Of a stretch of DNA of 64,000 nucleotides, positions 17,695 to 27,737 are shown piece by piece (position 1 is the first letter of the stretch; each line of letters opens with the position of its first letter). Both the position numbers and the translations under genes were made by a program. The stretch spans positions 682,001-746,000 of the forward strand of contig NZ_CAJZAH010000002.1 of assembly GCF_914271545.1 (NCBI RefSeq), written 5' to 3'. The notes beneath the pieces were generated by a model. It had not been told where the DNA came from and did not search any database. It worked only from the letters and a program-made list of their open reading frames with translations. Origin of the DNA: Cupriavidus respiraculi (GTDB taxonomy: Bacteria > Pseudomonadota > Gammaproteobacteria > Burkholderiales > Burkholderiaceae).

Positions 17695-20578
17695 CGAAGA
17701 CCGCGCGCCACAGGGCGCGCACCTGTTCCGCCTGTACGGCCACGGTATCCACCGGCACCCGCGCCTGCGCCTGCCCGTCAAGGCGCAGCTGGTGCTGGCG
17801 GGCGCGGAAGGTGCGATAGGCGTCGCCCACCGCGGCCGCCAGCCCCGCATCGATCAGATCCAGCGTCGCGGCCATGCGCAAGAGCGCGATATTGCCCGCG
17901 TTGCGGGTCAACTCCGGATGGGCGCGGCTGTGCAGCAGCACGAGGTATTGCACGGTGAACTCGATGTCCACCATGCCCCCGCGGTCGTGCTTCAGGTCGA
18001 ACAGCGTGCCGTGGTTCGGATGCCCCTCGGCCACCTTGCGCCGCATGGCGACGATCTCGTCGCGCAGGGCCGCGGCATCGCGCTCCTGGCACAAGACCTC
18101 GTTGCGCAGTGCCTCGAAGCGCGCGCCCAGTTCCGTGTCGCCGGCGCCGAACCGCGCGCGCGTCAGCGCCTGGTGCTCCCAGACCCAGGCCGTGTTGTCG
18201 CCCTGCCGCCGCTGGTAGCGCTGGAACGAAGCGAAGCTGGTGACCATCATGCCCGCCGCGCCGTTGGGCCGCAGCCGCGTGTCCACGTCGAACAGCATGC
18301 CCGCCGCCGTATGCGTGGTCAGCCAGGTGATCAGCCTGCGCGCGAAGGCGGCGTAGATCTCCGGCGCGCCGTCGTGGTCGTCGTCGTACAGGAAGATGAT
18401 GTCCAGGTCGGAGGCGTAGCCGAGCTCCTTGCCGCCCAGCCGACCGTACGCGATGACGGCAAAGCGCGGCACCTCGCGGTGCCGGTTCGGCAGCTGCTGC
18501 CAGACGGCGGCCAGCGTGATGTCCAGCACGGCGTCGGCGAGGTCCGACAGGCGGTCGGCGATCTGTTCGACGGTCAGCATGCCTTGCAGGTCCTGCAGCA
18601 GGATGCGGAAGGTCTCGGCATGGTGCTCGCGGCGCAGGATATCCATCTGCGTCTCGACCTGGCCGTGGGCGGCGGCCATGCGTTCGGACAGGCGCTGGCG
18701 GAACGCCGGCCAGTCCGGCGCGCCGGCCAGTGCCTCGCTGTCGAGCAGCTCGTCGAGCAGCTGCGGATGGCGCGTCAGGTAGGCGGCCGCCCAGCGCGAC
18801 GCATGCAGCGTGTGGGCGACGCGCTCCATCGCCTGCGGGTATTCGGAGAGCAGCGACAGATAGGAGGCCCGCCGGCTGATCGCGTCGAAGAAATCGAGAA
18901 AGCGCGTGATCGTGCGGTCGGCGTCGCCCTGCCGCGCCGCCAGCTCCAGCGCGCGATTGACCAGCAGATCGAAGCGCGCGCGGTTCTGCTCGGTCAGGGC
19001 CCGGTAGCGGACCGAGCCGGCGGTGGCGCGCAGGCGATCGAGCAGGCCGGCGCAGTCGTGGTAGCCGGCGTTCTCCAGCCGCTCGCAGGCGGGCTCGTCC
19101 TCGTCCTCCTCGACCAGCGAGGGCCACAGCGCCTCGGCCGGCGCGTGGCCCTCCTCCGGATCGGAGAAGGTGGCCTCGAACTGCTGCGCGACGGGGTCCT
19201 GCAACGCGGCCAGCCGCGCGAGCAACGCGTCCCAGTCGGGACAGCCCATCAGCAGCGCCACGGCCTGCTGCTCCTCCGGCGTGGTCGGCAGGTGATGGGT
19301 CTGGGCATCGTCGCGATATTGCAGGCGGTGCTCCAGCTGGCGCAGGAAGCGGTAAGCGTCGGCCAGCTGCTCGGCCTGCCCCGCCGGCAGCAGCCCGCGT
19401 TCGACGGCGACCGACAGCACCTCCAGCGTGGGGCGCACCCGCAGCGCGGGGTCCTGGCCGCCGCGGATCAGCTGGAATACCTGCGCCATGAACTCGATTT
19501 CGCGGATGCCGCCACGGCCCAGCTTGATGTTGAAGGAGCGCTGGTTGACGCCGTGCGCGGCCAGCCCGCCGCTGCGCTTGGCCGCCTCGGCGCGGATCTG
19601 CGCATGCAGCGAGCGGATCGCCGCGATCACGCCGTAGTCCAGATAGCGGCGGAACACGAAAGGGGTGGTCAGGCGCTCCAGCATCTTCGCGGTGCGCTGC
19701 GCATGGGGTGTGTCCAGCGCCGACACCACGCGGCCCTTGATCCAGGCATAGCGCTCCCACTCGCGCCCCTGCACCACCAGATATTCCTCCAGCATGCCGA
19801 AGCTGCATGCGAGCGGCCCGGCATCGCCATTGGGACGCAGGCGCATGTCGACGCGGAACACGTAGCCGTCCGCGGTCACGTCGGCCAGCACGTTGTTCAG
19901 GCGCCGGCCCAGGCGGATGAAGTACTCGTGGTTCGACAGGCTGCGCCGTCCGCCGGCGGTCTCGCCGTCCTCGTCGTAGAGGAAGATCAGGTCGATGTCG
20001 GACGACACATTCAGTTCGCGGCCACCGAGCTTGCCCATGCCCACCACCACCAGCTCCTGCGTCTCGCCGCTGTGCTCGCCGACCGGACGGCCATAGCCGG
20101 GCGCCATGTCCTCCGTCAGCACGGCGATGGCGTGCTGGATGGCGAGCTCCGCAAGATCGGTCATGGCGCCCGTGACCTCGGCCAGCGTCGCATCGCCGCG
20201 CAGGTCGCGCTCGATCACCACGCACAGGACCTCGGCGCGCAGCCGGCGCAGCGCCTGCTTGAGCGCGTCTTCCACATCGGCCGACGGCGCGCGCAGCGCA
20301 GCCAGCCGTTCGTCCATCCACGCGCGCGTCAGCGGCTGGCCGCTGGCCGCCGCCACCACGGCGGCCATTTCTGGCCTGGCCTGGAGCATGCGCCTGACGT
20401 AGTTGGAGCCGGCGGGCGAGTACAATGCCCCGCTTTCGCCCGCCACCGGGACGAGCCCCATAGCCGCCGTCGTGGCATGGGGGCCGCTGCGCATATCGAA
20501 GACCGTCGGCGCGACGTCTTCACGGTCCGACATATTGCTTGCGGGGGCGGGGGAACTCGCCGAATCTGAAGAAGTCAT
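17684..20578 (-). CDS. glnE: Bifunctional glutamine synthetase adenylyltransferase/deadenylase
   Basis: About 964 residues with two nucleotidyltransferase domains. The first has GMGKLGGRELNVSSDIDLIF, and the second has AYGRLGGKELGYASDLDIIF. Each is followed by a helical GlnD/PII-responsive region. It adenylylates or deadenylylates glutamine synthetase according to nitrogen status. ATG 20578 is chosen; an in-frame ATG further upstream would run into the divergent yhdP region, and an internal Met (MSDRED) is also possible. The Ser/Ala-rich first 40 residues are likely disordered. Confidence 0.95.
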   Translation of the reverse strand: MTSSDSASSPAPASNMSDREDVAPTVFDMRSGPHATTAAMGLVPVAGESGALYSPAGSNYVRRMLQARPEMAAVVAAASGQPLTRAWMDERLAALRAPSADVEDALKQALRRLRAEVLCVVIERDLRGDATLAEVTGAMTDLAELAIQHAIAVLTEDMAPGYGRPVGEHSGETQELVVVGMGKLGGRELNVSSDIDLIFLYDEDGETAGGRRSLSNHEYFIRLGRRLNNVLADVTADGYVFRVDMRLRPNGDAGPLACSFGMLEEYLVVQGREWERYAWIKGRVVSALDTPHAQRTAKMLERLTTPFVFRRYLDYGVIAAIRSLHAQIRAEAAKRSGGLAAHGVNQRSFNIKLGRGGIREIEFMAQVFQLIRGGQDPALRVRPTLEVLSVAVERGLLPAGQAEQLADAYRFLRQLEHRLQYRDDAQTHHLPTTPEEQQAVALLMGCPDWDALLARLAALQDPVAQQFEATFSDPEEGHAPAEALWPSLVEEDEDEPACERLENAGYHDCAGLLDRLRATAGSVRYRALTEQNRARFDLLVNRALELAARQGDADRTITRFLDFFDAISRRASYLSLLSEYPQAMERVAHTLHASRWAAAYLTRHPQLLDELLDSEALAGAPDWPAFRQRLSERMAAAHGQVETQMDILRREHHAETFRILLQDLQGMLTVEQIADRLSDLADAVLDITLAAVWQQLPNRHREVPRFAVIAYGRLGGKELGYASDLDIIFLYDDDHDGAPEIYAAFARRLITWLTTHTAAGMLFDVDTRLRPNGAAGMMVTSFASFQRYQRRQGDNTAWVWEHQALTRARFGAGDTELGARFEALRNEVLCQERDAAALRDEIVAMRRKVAEGHPNHGTLFDLKHDRGGMVDIEFTVQYLVLLHSRAHPELTRNAGNIALLRMAATLDLIDAGLAAAVGDAYRTFRARQHQLRLDGQAQARVPVDTVAVQAEQVRALWRAVFGDA

Positions 20579-20663
20579 TCCTGTCACTTGAAGCGCGGAT
20601 CGCCGGCTCTGCCCGCACCGCTTGATAGCCGTGGCGCCGGCCGCGCACGGCCCACGCACCAAA

Positions 20664-20692
20664 TTGGAGAGCGGCTAGTATTGTCGGATAAT
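20664..20692 (+). promoter_or_regulatory. Candidate sigma-70 promoter of yhdP
   Basis: TTGGAG (20664-20669), a 17-nt spacer and GATAAT (20687-20692) form a fair sigma-70 promoter. The predicted start point is about 20699, which is the A of the chosen ATG. Either the transcript is leaderless or translation starts at a later in-frame codon. Confidence 0.5.
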
Positions 20693-20698
20693 CTGCGC

Positions 20699-23600
20699 AT
20701 GTCCAGCCGCGCCCTCCCGCCCTCCGACGGCCCCGTCGACGCGCCCGCCGCGTCCACTCCGGGCACCGGCCGGAAGGAGGCGAACGACGGCTCCCCCCAG
20801 GCTGCTTCCGCTGCCGACGGCACGGGCACGTCCGCGCGCCATGGCGGCATGGCCGCGGCGCGGGGCATCTACCACCGACTGATCCGCAAGACCGTTTCCT
20901 GCGCCCGCCATCCCGGGTGGCGTGCGTTCGCCCGCGCGCTCGTGCGCGTGGCGCTCGCGCTGCTCGGCCTGATCGTCGTCGCGCTGCTGCTCGTGCGCTT
21001 CGTCTTCTGGCCGCAGGCATCCACCGCGAAGGCATGGCTGGAAGAGCGCGGCTCCGCGGCGCTGTCGGCCAGCTTCACCATCGGCACGCTCGCGACCTCG
21101 TGGGACGGCTGGCATCCCGCCTTCCGTGCCGGCGATGTCAAGGTGGTGGACGCAGACCGGCGCGTGCTGCTCGCGGCCGACCACATCGAGGGGCAGCTGT
21201 CCTGGCGCTCCCTGCTGACGCTGGACCTGCAGTTCGCCGCGCTGTCGGCCGACCGGGCCGACCTGCTGATCCGCCGTACCGCGCAAGGCAGGATGCTGGT
21301 GGCCGGGATGCCGCTCGATCCGGTCGGCGCGGCGCCGCGCGACAATCGCTTTCTGGACTGGCTGCTCGCGCAGGGCAAGGTCGACCTCGTCAACGGCAAG
21401 GTACGCTGGCTCGACGAAAAGCACAGCCTGCCGCTGCTCGAAGTCGGCGACATCCATCTCCTCTCCCGCCGCGAAGGCGCGCGCCACACGGTCAAGCTCG
21501 AGGCGCGCTCGCCGACCCTGTCCCCGCAGCCGCTCGTCATGCAGGCCGATTTCCGCAATGCCTACCTGACCAGCGCCGGCAACTGGCGCAACTGGAACGG
21601 CATGGCAAGCTGGAACTTCGGGCAGCTCCGGCTTGCCGCCGCGCAGCGCTATCTGGCCATCTTCGACAAGGTGGATAGCGGCGTCCTGAGCACGGACGGC
21701 ACCATCGCCTTCAGCGATGGCAACGTGGCGCGCAGCCAGCTGCGCCTGCGCGGCAGCGGCATCGACCTGCGGCTCGACGGCGCCAGCGAGGCGCTGCAGC
21801 TCGCCAACGTGCAGGCGCTGCTGCTGCACAACGCCAACAGCGCGGGCGACAACGTGCTGACCATCGACACGCTGCTATGGGAGCCGGGCACGCGCGACGG
21901 TGCGGCCGGCAACGCGCCTGCCAGCGAGGCGGCCTGGCGCGAGGGCATGCGCAAGGTCACGATCGGTTGGGCCCTGGACGGGCGCGGCGAGCTGCGCAAG
22001 TTCTCCCTGAAGGCGCCGTCGTTCGACCTGAACACCGCGCGGGCGGTCGCCGCGACCCTGCCCGTCGAGATGTCCATCGCCCGGCAGCTACGCGCGCTGC
22101 AGCCGTCCGGCCATATCGACAATCTCGACATGCGCTGGGCCCGCGCCCGCGGCGGGCTGCTGAACCGGCAGGACGGCAGGCAGGACTACAGCGTGCAGGG
22201 GACGCTGCGCAACGTCTCCGTGCGCGAACAGCCGGCCGAGGCGCGCAACGATGGCCGCCCGCACGCCGGCGTGCCCGGCTTCAGCGGGCTGTCGGGGAGC
22301 TTTCGCTTCGACGACCGCCAGGGCACGGCGCGCTTCGAGGGCAACGGCGCCACGCTGGTGTTCCCGGGCGTATTCGAGGAGCCGCGGCTGTCGTTCGACG
22401 AACTGGGCGGCGAGCTGACATGGCGCCATGACAAGGACCAGTGGATCGTGTCCACCGACGGCGTGCGCTTTGCCAATGCCGACACCGCCGGCACGTTCCG
22501 CGGCACCTGGCGCAGCGGCGGCGACGGCGCCGCCGGGCTGGCCGACCTCAAGGGCGAACTGTCCCGCGCGCAGGCCAGCCGCGTGCCGCGCTACCTGCCG
22601 CTGCACATTCCGGGCGGCACCCGGCGCTACCTGCACGGCGCGCTGGTCGGCGGCGAAGCACGCGACGTGACTTTCCTGGTCAAGGGCGACCTCCAGCATT
22701 TCCCCTTTCACGGCGACTACGCCAAGGCGGGAGACTTCCGCGTCGACGTACCGGTGCACCAGGTCAGCTACCAGATCGCGCCCCATGAAACCACGTCGGC
22801 CGGCCAGCCCGCGTGGCCGGTGTTCGAAGGCATCGACGGCAAGCTGCTGTTCGAGCGCTCCGCCATGTCGTTCGTCGCGAACCGCGCCACGGTGCGAGGC
22901 ATTGCCGGCGTGACGCTGCATGAGGTCAACGGCCGCATCTCGGAACTCGACAGCCACGGCCGCCTGCTGCTCGACGGCATGGCCGAAGGCGCGATGCATG
23001 GCTTCCTGCGCTATGCCGCCACCAGCCCGGTGCGGGAATGGGTCGGCCACCCCAGCCCCGACGCGCGCGCCCAAGGCAATGCCGAACTGAAGCTGAAGCT
23101 GGACATGCCGATCTCGGACGCGCACGCGACCCGGGTCAGCGGGCAGTTCCGGCTGGCCGGCGCAGACCTGATGCTGGCGCCCGGCGCGCCCGCCATCGGC
23201 GGTGCGAGCGGCACCATCGCCTTCGACGAACGCACCTTCCGCCTGGAGAACGTGCGGGCGCGCTTCCTCGGCGGGGACGTGCGCCTGAGCGGCGGCACCC
23301 AGCCGGACGGCACGGTGCGCGTCACCGCCGGCGGCACGGTCACGGGCCAGGGCATCGGCGAGGCGCTGGCCGCCTCCCCCCTCGGCCAGATCGGCAAGCA
23401 GTTCGAGGGCGGCACCGCCTACAGCGCGGTGGTGACCGTGCACGACCGCCAGCCGCAGATCTCGATCAGCTCCGAACTGAACGGCATGGCTATCCATCTG
23501 CCGCAGCCGCTCGCCAAGCCGGCGGCGCAGGCCGTGCCGCTGCGGCTGGACCTGCGCCCGGTGCCGGGCCGCGCCGGCAACAGCGAACTGGCGATGCAAT

Positions 23601-25018
23601 ATGGCGGCCTGCTCAACGCGCGCTATCTGCTCAGGCGCGGCGCCGACGGGGTCGAAGTCCTGTCCGGCGCCATCGGCATGCAGCAGACCGCCTCGATGCC
23701 GGCCAGCGGCGTGAGCGCCGCGCTGACGATGGACCGCTTCGACCTGGACGCGTGGCGCGCCGTGGTGGCCGGCATCGGCACACCGGGCGCCGGCAGCGCC
23801 AGCGCGGCCCGCGGCGGCAGCACGGGCAACGACCATGGCCGCGGAGACAACCCGGCGATGGCGTTCGTGCCGGACCGCATCACCGCCCGCTCGCGCACCC
23901 TGCGCGCCTTCGGCCGCGATCTGGACGAGGTCACGCTGGAGGCCAACCGCGGCTCGTCGCCAGAGAGCGGCAGCTGGCAGTTCCGCCTCGATTCGCGTCA
24001 GATCGCCGGCGCGATGCAGTGGCGCGAGGACGCGGCCAACCCGGCCGGCGCGATGACGATGCGCCTGTCGCGGCTGAATATTCCGGACAGCCAGGACGAA
24101 AGCAATGTCGTGGACGCGCTCGCGCAGAACATCGACCAGTTGCCGACCATGGATCTCGTCGCCGACCACTTCCAGCTGCGCGGCCACGATCTGGGCCGGC
24201 TGGAGGTCAAGGCCCGCAGCGCCCAGGACGGCGGCGAGCCGGTATGGACGCTGGAAAAGCTGGTCATCGACCAGCCCGGCGCCACCCTGACGGGCTCCGG
24301 CAGCTGGCGCGTGCCGCGCCGCGTGCGCGAAGGGGCGGTGGCGCAGCGGCGCACGCTGCTCAGCTTCCAGCTCGCCATCCGCAACGCCGGGGACGTGCTC
24401 GACCGCATGGGCATGACCCATACGCTGCGCGACGGCAAGGGCAAGCTCGAAGGACGCGTGGCGTGGATCGGCTCGCCGCTGTCCATCGACTACGCCACGC
24501 TGAACGGCAGGCTGGTGATGAACCTGGAAAACGGCCAGATCCTGACCGTGGAGCCGGGCGCCGCCAAGCTGCTGGGCGTGCTCAGCCTGCAGGGCCTGAT
24601 GCGCATCGCCACGCTGGACTTCCGCGGCATCGCGGGCGAAGGGCTGGTGTTCGACGAGGTCAGCGCCACCAGCACGATCGAGAACGGCATCGCCAGCACG
24701 CAGGATTTCCGGCTCAAGAGCCCGCAGGTGAGCGCCACCATGACCGGCTCGGCCAATATTCCGCGCGAGACGCAGGACCTCGAGGTGGCGCTGGTGCCAC
24801 GCATCAATGCCACCTCGGCGTCGGTGGCGGCGGCCTTCGTCAATCCGGTGCTGGGCATCGGCACGCTGGCCGCGCAGCTGCTGTTCGCCGACGAATTCTC
24901 CAAGGCCTTCACCCAGCACTATCGCGTGAGCGGCGGCTGGGCGAATCCGCGCGTCACCAAAGTGGGCGACAATAAGCCCAGGATCCGCGAACCGGGCGAG
25001 CGATCGCTGGTGCAGTAG
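20699..25018 (+). CDS. yhdP: YhdP-family AsmA-like envelope protein
   Basis: 1439 residues. A disordered Pro/Ala-rich N-terminus (about 1-70) is followed by one transmembrane helix (about 80-105, LALLGLIVVALLLVRFVFW). A very long periplasmic beta-rich region follows, with the AsmA-like C-terminal block GAAKLLGVLSLQGLMRIATL and GSANIPRETQDLEVALVPRI. YhdP belongs to the repeating beta-groove (AsmA/TamB-like) family, which moves phospholipids from inner to outer membrane and affects outer-membrane permeability. It is divergent from glnE, as in several beta-proteobacteria. Confidence 0.93.
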   Translation: MSSRALPPSDGPVDAPAASTPGTGRKEANDGSPQAASAADGTGTSARHGGMAAARGIYHRLIRKTVSCARHPGWRAFARALVRVALALLGLIVVALLLVRFVFWPQASTAKAWLEERGSAALSASFTIGTLATSWDGWHPAFRAGDVKVVDADRRVLLAADHIEGQLSWRSLLTLDLQFAALSADRADLLIRRTAQGRMLVAGMPLDPVGAAPRDNRFLDWLLAQGKVDLVNGKVRWLDEKHSLPLLEVGDIHLLSRREGARHTVKLEARSPTLSPQPLVMQADFRNAYLTSAGNWRNWNGMASWNFGQLRLAAAQRYLAIFDKVDSGVLSTDGTIAFSDGNVARSQLRLRGSGIDLRLDGASEALQLANVQALLLHNANSAGDNVLTIDTLLWEPGTRDGAAGNAPASEAAWREGMRKVTIGWALDGRGELRKFSLKAPSFDLNTARAVAATLPVEMSIARQLRALQPSGHIDNLDMRWARARGGLLNRQDGRQDYSVQGTLRNVSVREQPAEARNDGRPHAGVPGFSGLSGSFRFDDRQGTARFEGNGATLVFPGVFEEPRLSFDELGGELTWRHDKDQWIVSTDGVRFANADTAGTFRGTWRSGGDGAAGLADLKGELSRAQASRVPRYLPLHIPGGTRRYLHGALVGGEARDVTFLVKGDLQHFPFHGDYAKAGDFRVDVPVHQVSYQIAPHETTSAGQPAWPVFEGIDGKLLFERSAMSFVANRATVRGIAGVTLHEVNGRISELDSHGRLLLDGMAEGAMHGFLRYAATSPVREWVGHPSPDARAQGNAELKLKLDMPISDAHATRVSGQFRLAGADLMLAPGAPAIGGASGTIAFDERTFRLENVRARFLGGDVRLSGGTQPDGTVRVTAGGTVTGQGIGEALAASPLGQIGKQFEGGTAYSAVVTVHDRQPQISISSELNGMAIHLPQPLAKPAAQAVPLRLDLRPVPGRAGNSELAMQYGGLLNARYLLRRGADGVEVLSGAIGMQQTASMPASGVSAALTMDRFDLDAWRAVVAGIGTPGAGSASAARGGSTGNDHGRGDNPAMAFVPDRITARSRTLRAFGRDLDEVTLEANRGSSPESGSWQFRLDSRQIAGAMQWREDAANPAGAMTMRLSRLNIPDSQDESNVVDALAQNIDQLPTMDLVADHFQLRGHDLGRLEVKARSAQDGGEPVWTLEKLVIDQPGATLTGSGSWRVPRRVREGAVAQRRTLLSFQLAIRNAGDVLDRMGMTHTLRDGKGKLEGRVAWIGSPLSIDYATLNGRLVMNLENGQILTVEPGAAKLLGVLSLQGLMRIATLDFRGIAGEGLVFDEVSATSTIENGIASTQDFRLKSPQVSATMTGSANIPRETQDLEVALVPRINATSASVAAAFVNPVLGIGTLAAQLLFADEFSKAFTQHYRVSGGWANPRVTKVGDNKPRIREPGERSLVQ

Positions 25019-25050
25019 GGATAGCACCCCGACCGCCGGCCCGACCGCTG

Positions 25051-25090
25051 CCCCCTTCGCCCCTTTCCGCCCCGTTCCGCCCCTTTCCGC
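25051..25090 (+). repeat. Tandem 10-nt repeat, four copies
   Basis: Four contiguous pyrimidine-rich decamers fit the pattern CCCYTTCCGC, starting at 25051, 25061, 25071 and 25081; the third reads cccGttccgc. The array sits between yhdP and the ribosome binding site (GAGGAA) of the next gene, so copy-number change would alter the spacing or leader without touching a coding region. Confidence 0.8.
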
Positions 25091-25104
25091 CACCGAGGAA
25101 TGCC

Positions 25105-25947
25105 ATGACCGCTCCCTCTCCTTCCGGCCCCGCCCCGGGACAGTTCCGCGTCGCCGCCATCCAGACCGTGACCGGGGTCTCCCTGGACGCCAACCTGGAG
25201 CGCGCCGGGGCGCTGATCGACGAAGCCGCGCGCGATGGTGCCGAACTGGTGCTGCTGCCCGAGTACTTCTGCATGATGGGCATGAAGGAGTCAGACAAGG
25301 TCGCCATCCGCGAGCGCGACGGCGACGGGCCGATCCAGCGCTTCCTCGCCGACACGGCCCGGCGGCACCGGATATGGCTGGTGGGCGGCACGCTGCCGAT
25401 GTGGTGCGACGACGACGCCCGGGTCTACAACACCTCGCTTGCCTTCGACCCGCGCGGCGAACGGGTGGCGCGCTATGACAAGATCCATCTGTTCGGCTTC
25501 ACCCGCGGCACCGAGCAATACGACGAATCGCGCACCATCCTGGCCGGCCGCACGCCGGTCACCTTCGAGGCGCCGTGCGGCAAGGTGGCCATGTCGGTCT
25601 GCTACGACCTGCGCTTCCCCGAGCTGTACCGCAACCTGGGCGGCCCCGAGGGCGCGAGCTTGATTCTGATGCCCGCCGCCTTCACCTACACCACGGGACA
25701 GGCGCATTGGGAAATCCTGCTGCGCGCCCGCGCCATCGAGAACCAGTGCTATGTGCTGGCCGCGGCCCAGGGTGGCAAGCACGAAAACGGCCGCCGCACC
25801 TGGGGACATTCCATGCTGGTCGATCCCTGGGGCGAGGTGCTGGCCGTGCTGCCCGAGGGCGAAGGCGTGGTGGCGGGCGTGCTCGACACCGCCCGGCTCG
25901 CCGATGTCAGGCAGAACCTTCCGGCACTGCGCCATCGTGTGTTGTAG
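25105..25947 (+). CDS. Nitrilase-superfamily amidohydrolase (Nit1/omega-amidase type)
   Basis: A 280-residue C-N hydrolase with the complete catalytic triad Glu53 (LLPEYFCMMG), Lys126 (YDKIHLFGF) and Cys166 (SVCYDLRFPELY). Later motifs are ARAIENQCYVLAAAQGG and GHSMLVDPWGE. The group contains deaminated-glutathione amidase (Nit1), a metabolite-repair enzyme, and this is the most likely role. A GAGGAA ribosome binding site lies 8 bp before the ATG. It probably forms a transcription unit with tldD. Confidence 0.9.
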   Translation: MTAPSPSGPAPGQFRVAAIQTVTGVSLDANLERAGALIDEAARDGAELVLLPEYFCMMGMKESDKVAIRERDGDGPIQRFLADTARRHRIWLVGGTLPMWCDDDARVYNTSLAFDPRGERVARYDKIHLFGFTRGTEQYDESRTILAGRTPVTFEAPCGKVAMSVCYDLRFPELYRNLGGPEGASLILMPAAFTYTTGQAHWEILLRARAIENQCYVLAAAQGGKHENGRRTWGHSMLVDPWGEVLAVLPEGEGVVAGVLDTARLADVRQNLPALRHRVL

Positions 25948-26028
25948 CATGTGCCCTCAATACCCCAGGCGTCGCCGCACCGGTCGCTGACCCGCGACGG
26001 CGCCGCCGATTCGATACAAAGGACCTCC

Positions 26029-27489
26029 ATGAACGCCGGCGAACTCGGAATTCGCAATCTCGCCACCGCACAGCAGCTGCTGCTCACGCCCTATGGGCTC
26101 GATGAAGCGAAGCTGCAGCACGTGCTGGCGGACATCTTCACGCATCGGGTCGACTACGCCGACCTGTACTTCCAGTACACCCGCAGCGAGGCCTGGAGCC
26201 TCGAGGAAGGCATCGTCAAGTCGGGCAGCTTCAATATCGACCAGGGCGTCGGCGTGCGCGCCGTCTCCGGCGACAAGACCGCCTTCGCCTATTCCGACGA
26301 CATCAGCCTCGAGGCCCTGCTCGAAGCCGGCGCCGCCACCCGCACCATCGGCCGCATCGGCAGCGGCCGCACCAAGGTGGCCGGGGCGATGGCCTCGCAG
26401 ACCGGGCGCAACCTGTACACGCCCAACGACCCGCTCGAATCGATGCCTGCGGCGGAAAAGGTGGCCCTGCTCGAGCGCGTGGAAAAGATGGCGCGCGCCA
26501 AGGACCCCCGCATCGTGCAGGTGATGGCGGGACTGGCTGGCGAATACGACGTAGTGCTCGTCGCGCGCAGCGACGGCGTGATGGCCGCCGACGTGCGCCC
26601 GCTGGTGCGCGTCTCCGTCACCGTGATCGCCGAGCAGAACGGCCGCCGGGAGATCGGCACCTCGGGCGGCGGCGGACGCTACGCCTACGGCTACTTCAGC
26701 GACGAACTGCTGCGCCAGTATGTGGACGAGGCCGTCGCCTCCGCGCTGGTCAACCTCGAGGCGCGCCCCGCCCCGGCCGGCGCGATGACCGTGGTGCTCG
26801 GCCCGGGCTGGCCCGGCGTGCTGCTGCACGAGGCGATCGGCCACGGCCTGGAAGGCGACTTCAACCGCAAGGGCTCGTCGGCCTTCGCCGGCCGGCTGGG
26901 CGAGCGCGTGGCGGCCAAGGGCGTCACCGTGGTCGACGACGGCACGCTGGCCGACCGCCGGGGCTCGCTGAACCTGGACGACGAGGGCAATCCCACCCAG
27001 TGCACCACGCTGATCGAGGACGGCATCCTGCGCGGCTATATGCAGGACACGCTCAATGCCCGCCTGATGAAGATGCCGGTCACGGGCAATGCGCGCCGCG
27101 AGAGCTACGCCGCGCTGCCGATGCCCCGCATGACCAACACTTACATGCTCAACGGCGACCGCGATCCGCAGGAGATCATTGCCAGCGTCAAGCGCGGCCT
27201 CTATGCGGTCAATTTCGGCGGCGGCCAGGTCGATATCACCAACGGCAAGTTCGTGTTCTCGGCCAGCGAGGCGTATCTGATCGAAGACGGCAAGATCACC
27301 GCGCCGGTCAAGGGCGCGACGCTGGTCGGCAACGGGCCCGAATCGCTGAAGGACGTCACCATGATCGGCAACGACATGCGCCTGGATTCCGGCGTGGGCG
27401 TGTGCGGCAAGGAAGGCCAGAGCGTGCCGGTGGGCGTCGGCCAGCCGACGCTGCGGATCGAGAACATGACGGTCGGCGGCACCGCCTGA
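26029..27489 (+). CDS. tldD: Metalloprotease TldD
   Basis: A 486-residue TldD/PmbA-family protein. The zinc-binding signature HEAIGH is at residues 267-272 ([18 protein letters not shown]). Other family motifs are [18 protein letters not shown] and the C-terminal [16 protein letters not shown]. TldD acts with PmbA (TldE) as a heterodimeric peptidase on unfolded peptides, for example microcin B17 maturation and CcdA turnover. PmbA is not in the window. ATG 26029 follows an AAAGGACC ribosome binding site; the frame upstream of this is rejected. Confidence 0.95.
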   Translation: MNAGELGIRNLATAQQLLLTPYGLDEAKLQHVLADIFTHRVDYADLYFQYTRSEAWSLEEGIVKSGSFNIDQGVGVRAVSGDKTAFAYSDDISLEALLEAGAATRTIGRIGSGRTKVAGAMASQTGRNLYTPNDPLESMPAAEKVALLERVEKMARAKDPRIVQVMAGLAGEYDVVLVARSDGVMAADVRPLVRVSVTVIAEQNGRREIGTSGGGGRYAYGYFSDELLRQYVDEAVASALVNLEARPAPAGAMTVVLGPGWPGVLLHEAIGHGLEGDFNRKGSSAFAGRLGERVAAKGVTVVDDGTLADRRGSLNLDDEGNPTQCTTLIEDGILRGYMQDTLNARLMKMPVTGNARRESYAALPMPRMTNTYMLNGDRDPQEIIASVKRGLYAVNFGGGQVDITNGKFVFSASEAYLIEDGKITAPVKGATLVGNGPESLKDVTMIGNDMRLDSGVGVCGKEGQSVPVGVGQPTLRIENMTVGGTA

Positions 27490-27514
27490 TGTCGCAAATG
27501 CGGGAAGCCGGCGC

Positions 27515-27543
27515 TTGCCAAGGCCGGCAAAACCCGCTATAAA
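27515..27543 (+). promoter_or_regulatory. Sigma-70 promoter of the aroG leader
   Basis: TTGCCA (27515-27520), an exact 17-nt spacer and TATAAA (27538-27543) lie just after tldD. The transcript would start near 27550 and have a leader of about 325 nt before aroG. Confidence 0.7.
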
Positions 27544-27545
27544 GT

Positions 27546-27585
27546 GGCTTCGCCAGGCGCCACCGCGTCGGCGAAGCCGGTTTTC
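27546..27585 (+). terminator. tldD terminator hairpin / 5' hairpin of aroG leader
   Basis: GGCTTCGCC (27546-27554) pairs perfectly with GGCGAAGCC (27570-27578), followed by GGTTTTCTC. It can serve as a weak intrinsic terminator for tldD. Because it begins at the predicted aroG transcription start, it could instead be a 5' stem of the aroG leader RNA. Confidence 0.55.
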
Positions 27586-27665
27586 TCCCGGTTCGGCGGC
27601 AGATTCCACTGCTGCTGTCCATGGAACACCTAGCGCAACAACGAACTTCGTACCCGCCTCGATTC

Positions 27666-27737
27666 ATGTCCGCCAAGTTTTACTTTTACTTTTTTAGCGA
27701 TCTCACACCGCTGGCGGATGGAGAGGGGCGATCGTAA
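27666..27737 (+). CDS. Phe/Tyr-rich leader peptide of aroG attenuator
   Basis: A 23-codon ORF beginning MSAK, followed by six consecutive aromatic codons (FYFYFF, 27678-27695) and ending at TAA 27735-27737. The track of aromatic codons is the hallmark of a regulatory leader peptide, as in pheL. No strong ribosome binding site is visible. Its second to fourth codons and a later GC-rich part form two of the pairing segments of the attenuator. It lies 136 bp before aroG, on the same predicted transcript. Confidence 0.75.
   Translation: MSAKFYFYFFSDLTPLADGEGRS

Noticed and set aside
17695-17850. Upstream extension of the rhombosortase frame
   Set aside because: Lies inside the glnE coding region and reads as Arg/Cys-rich shadow; GTG 17694 fits the family length.
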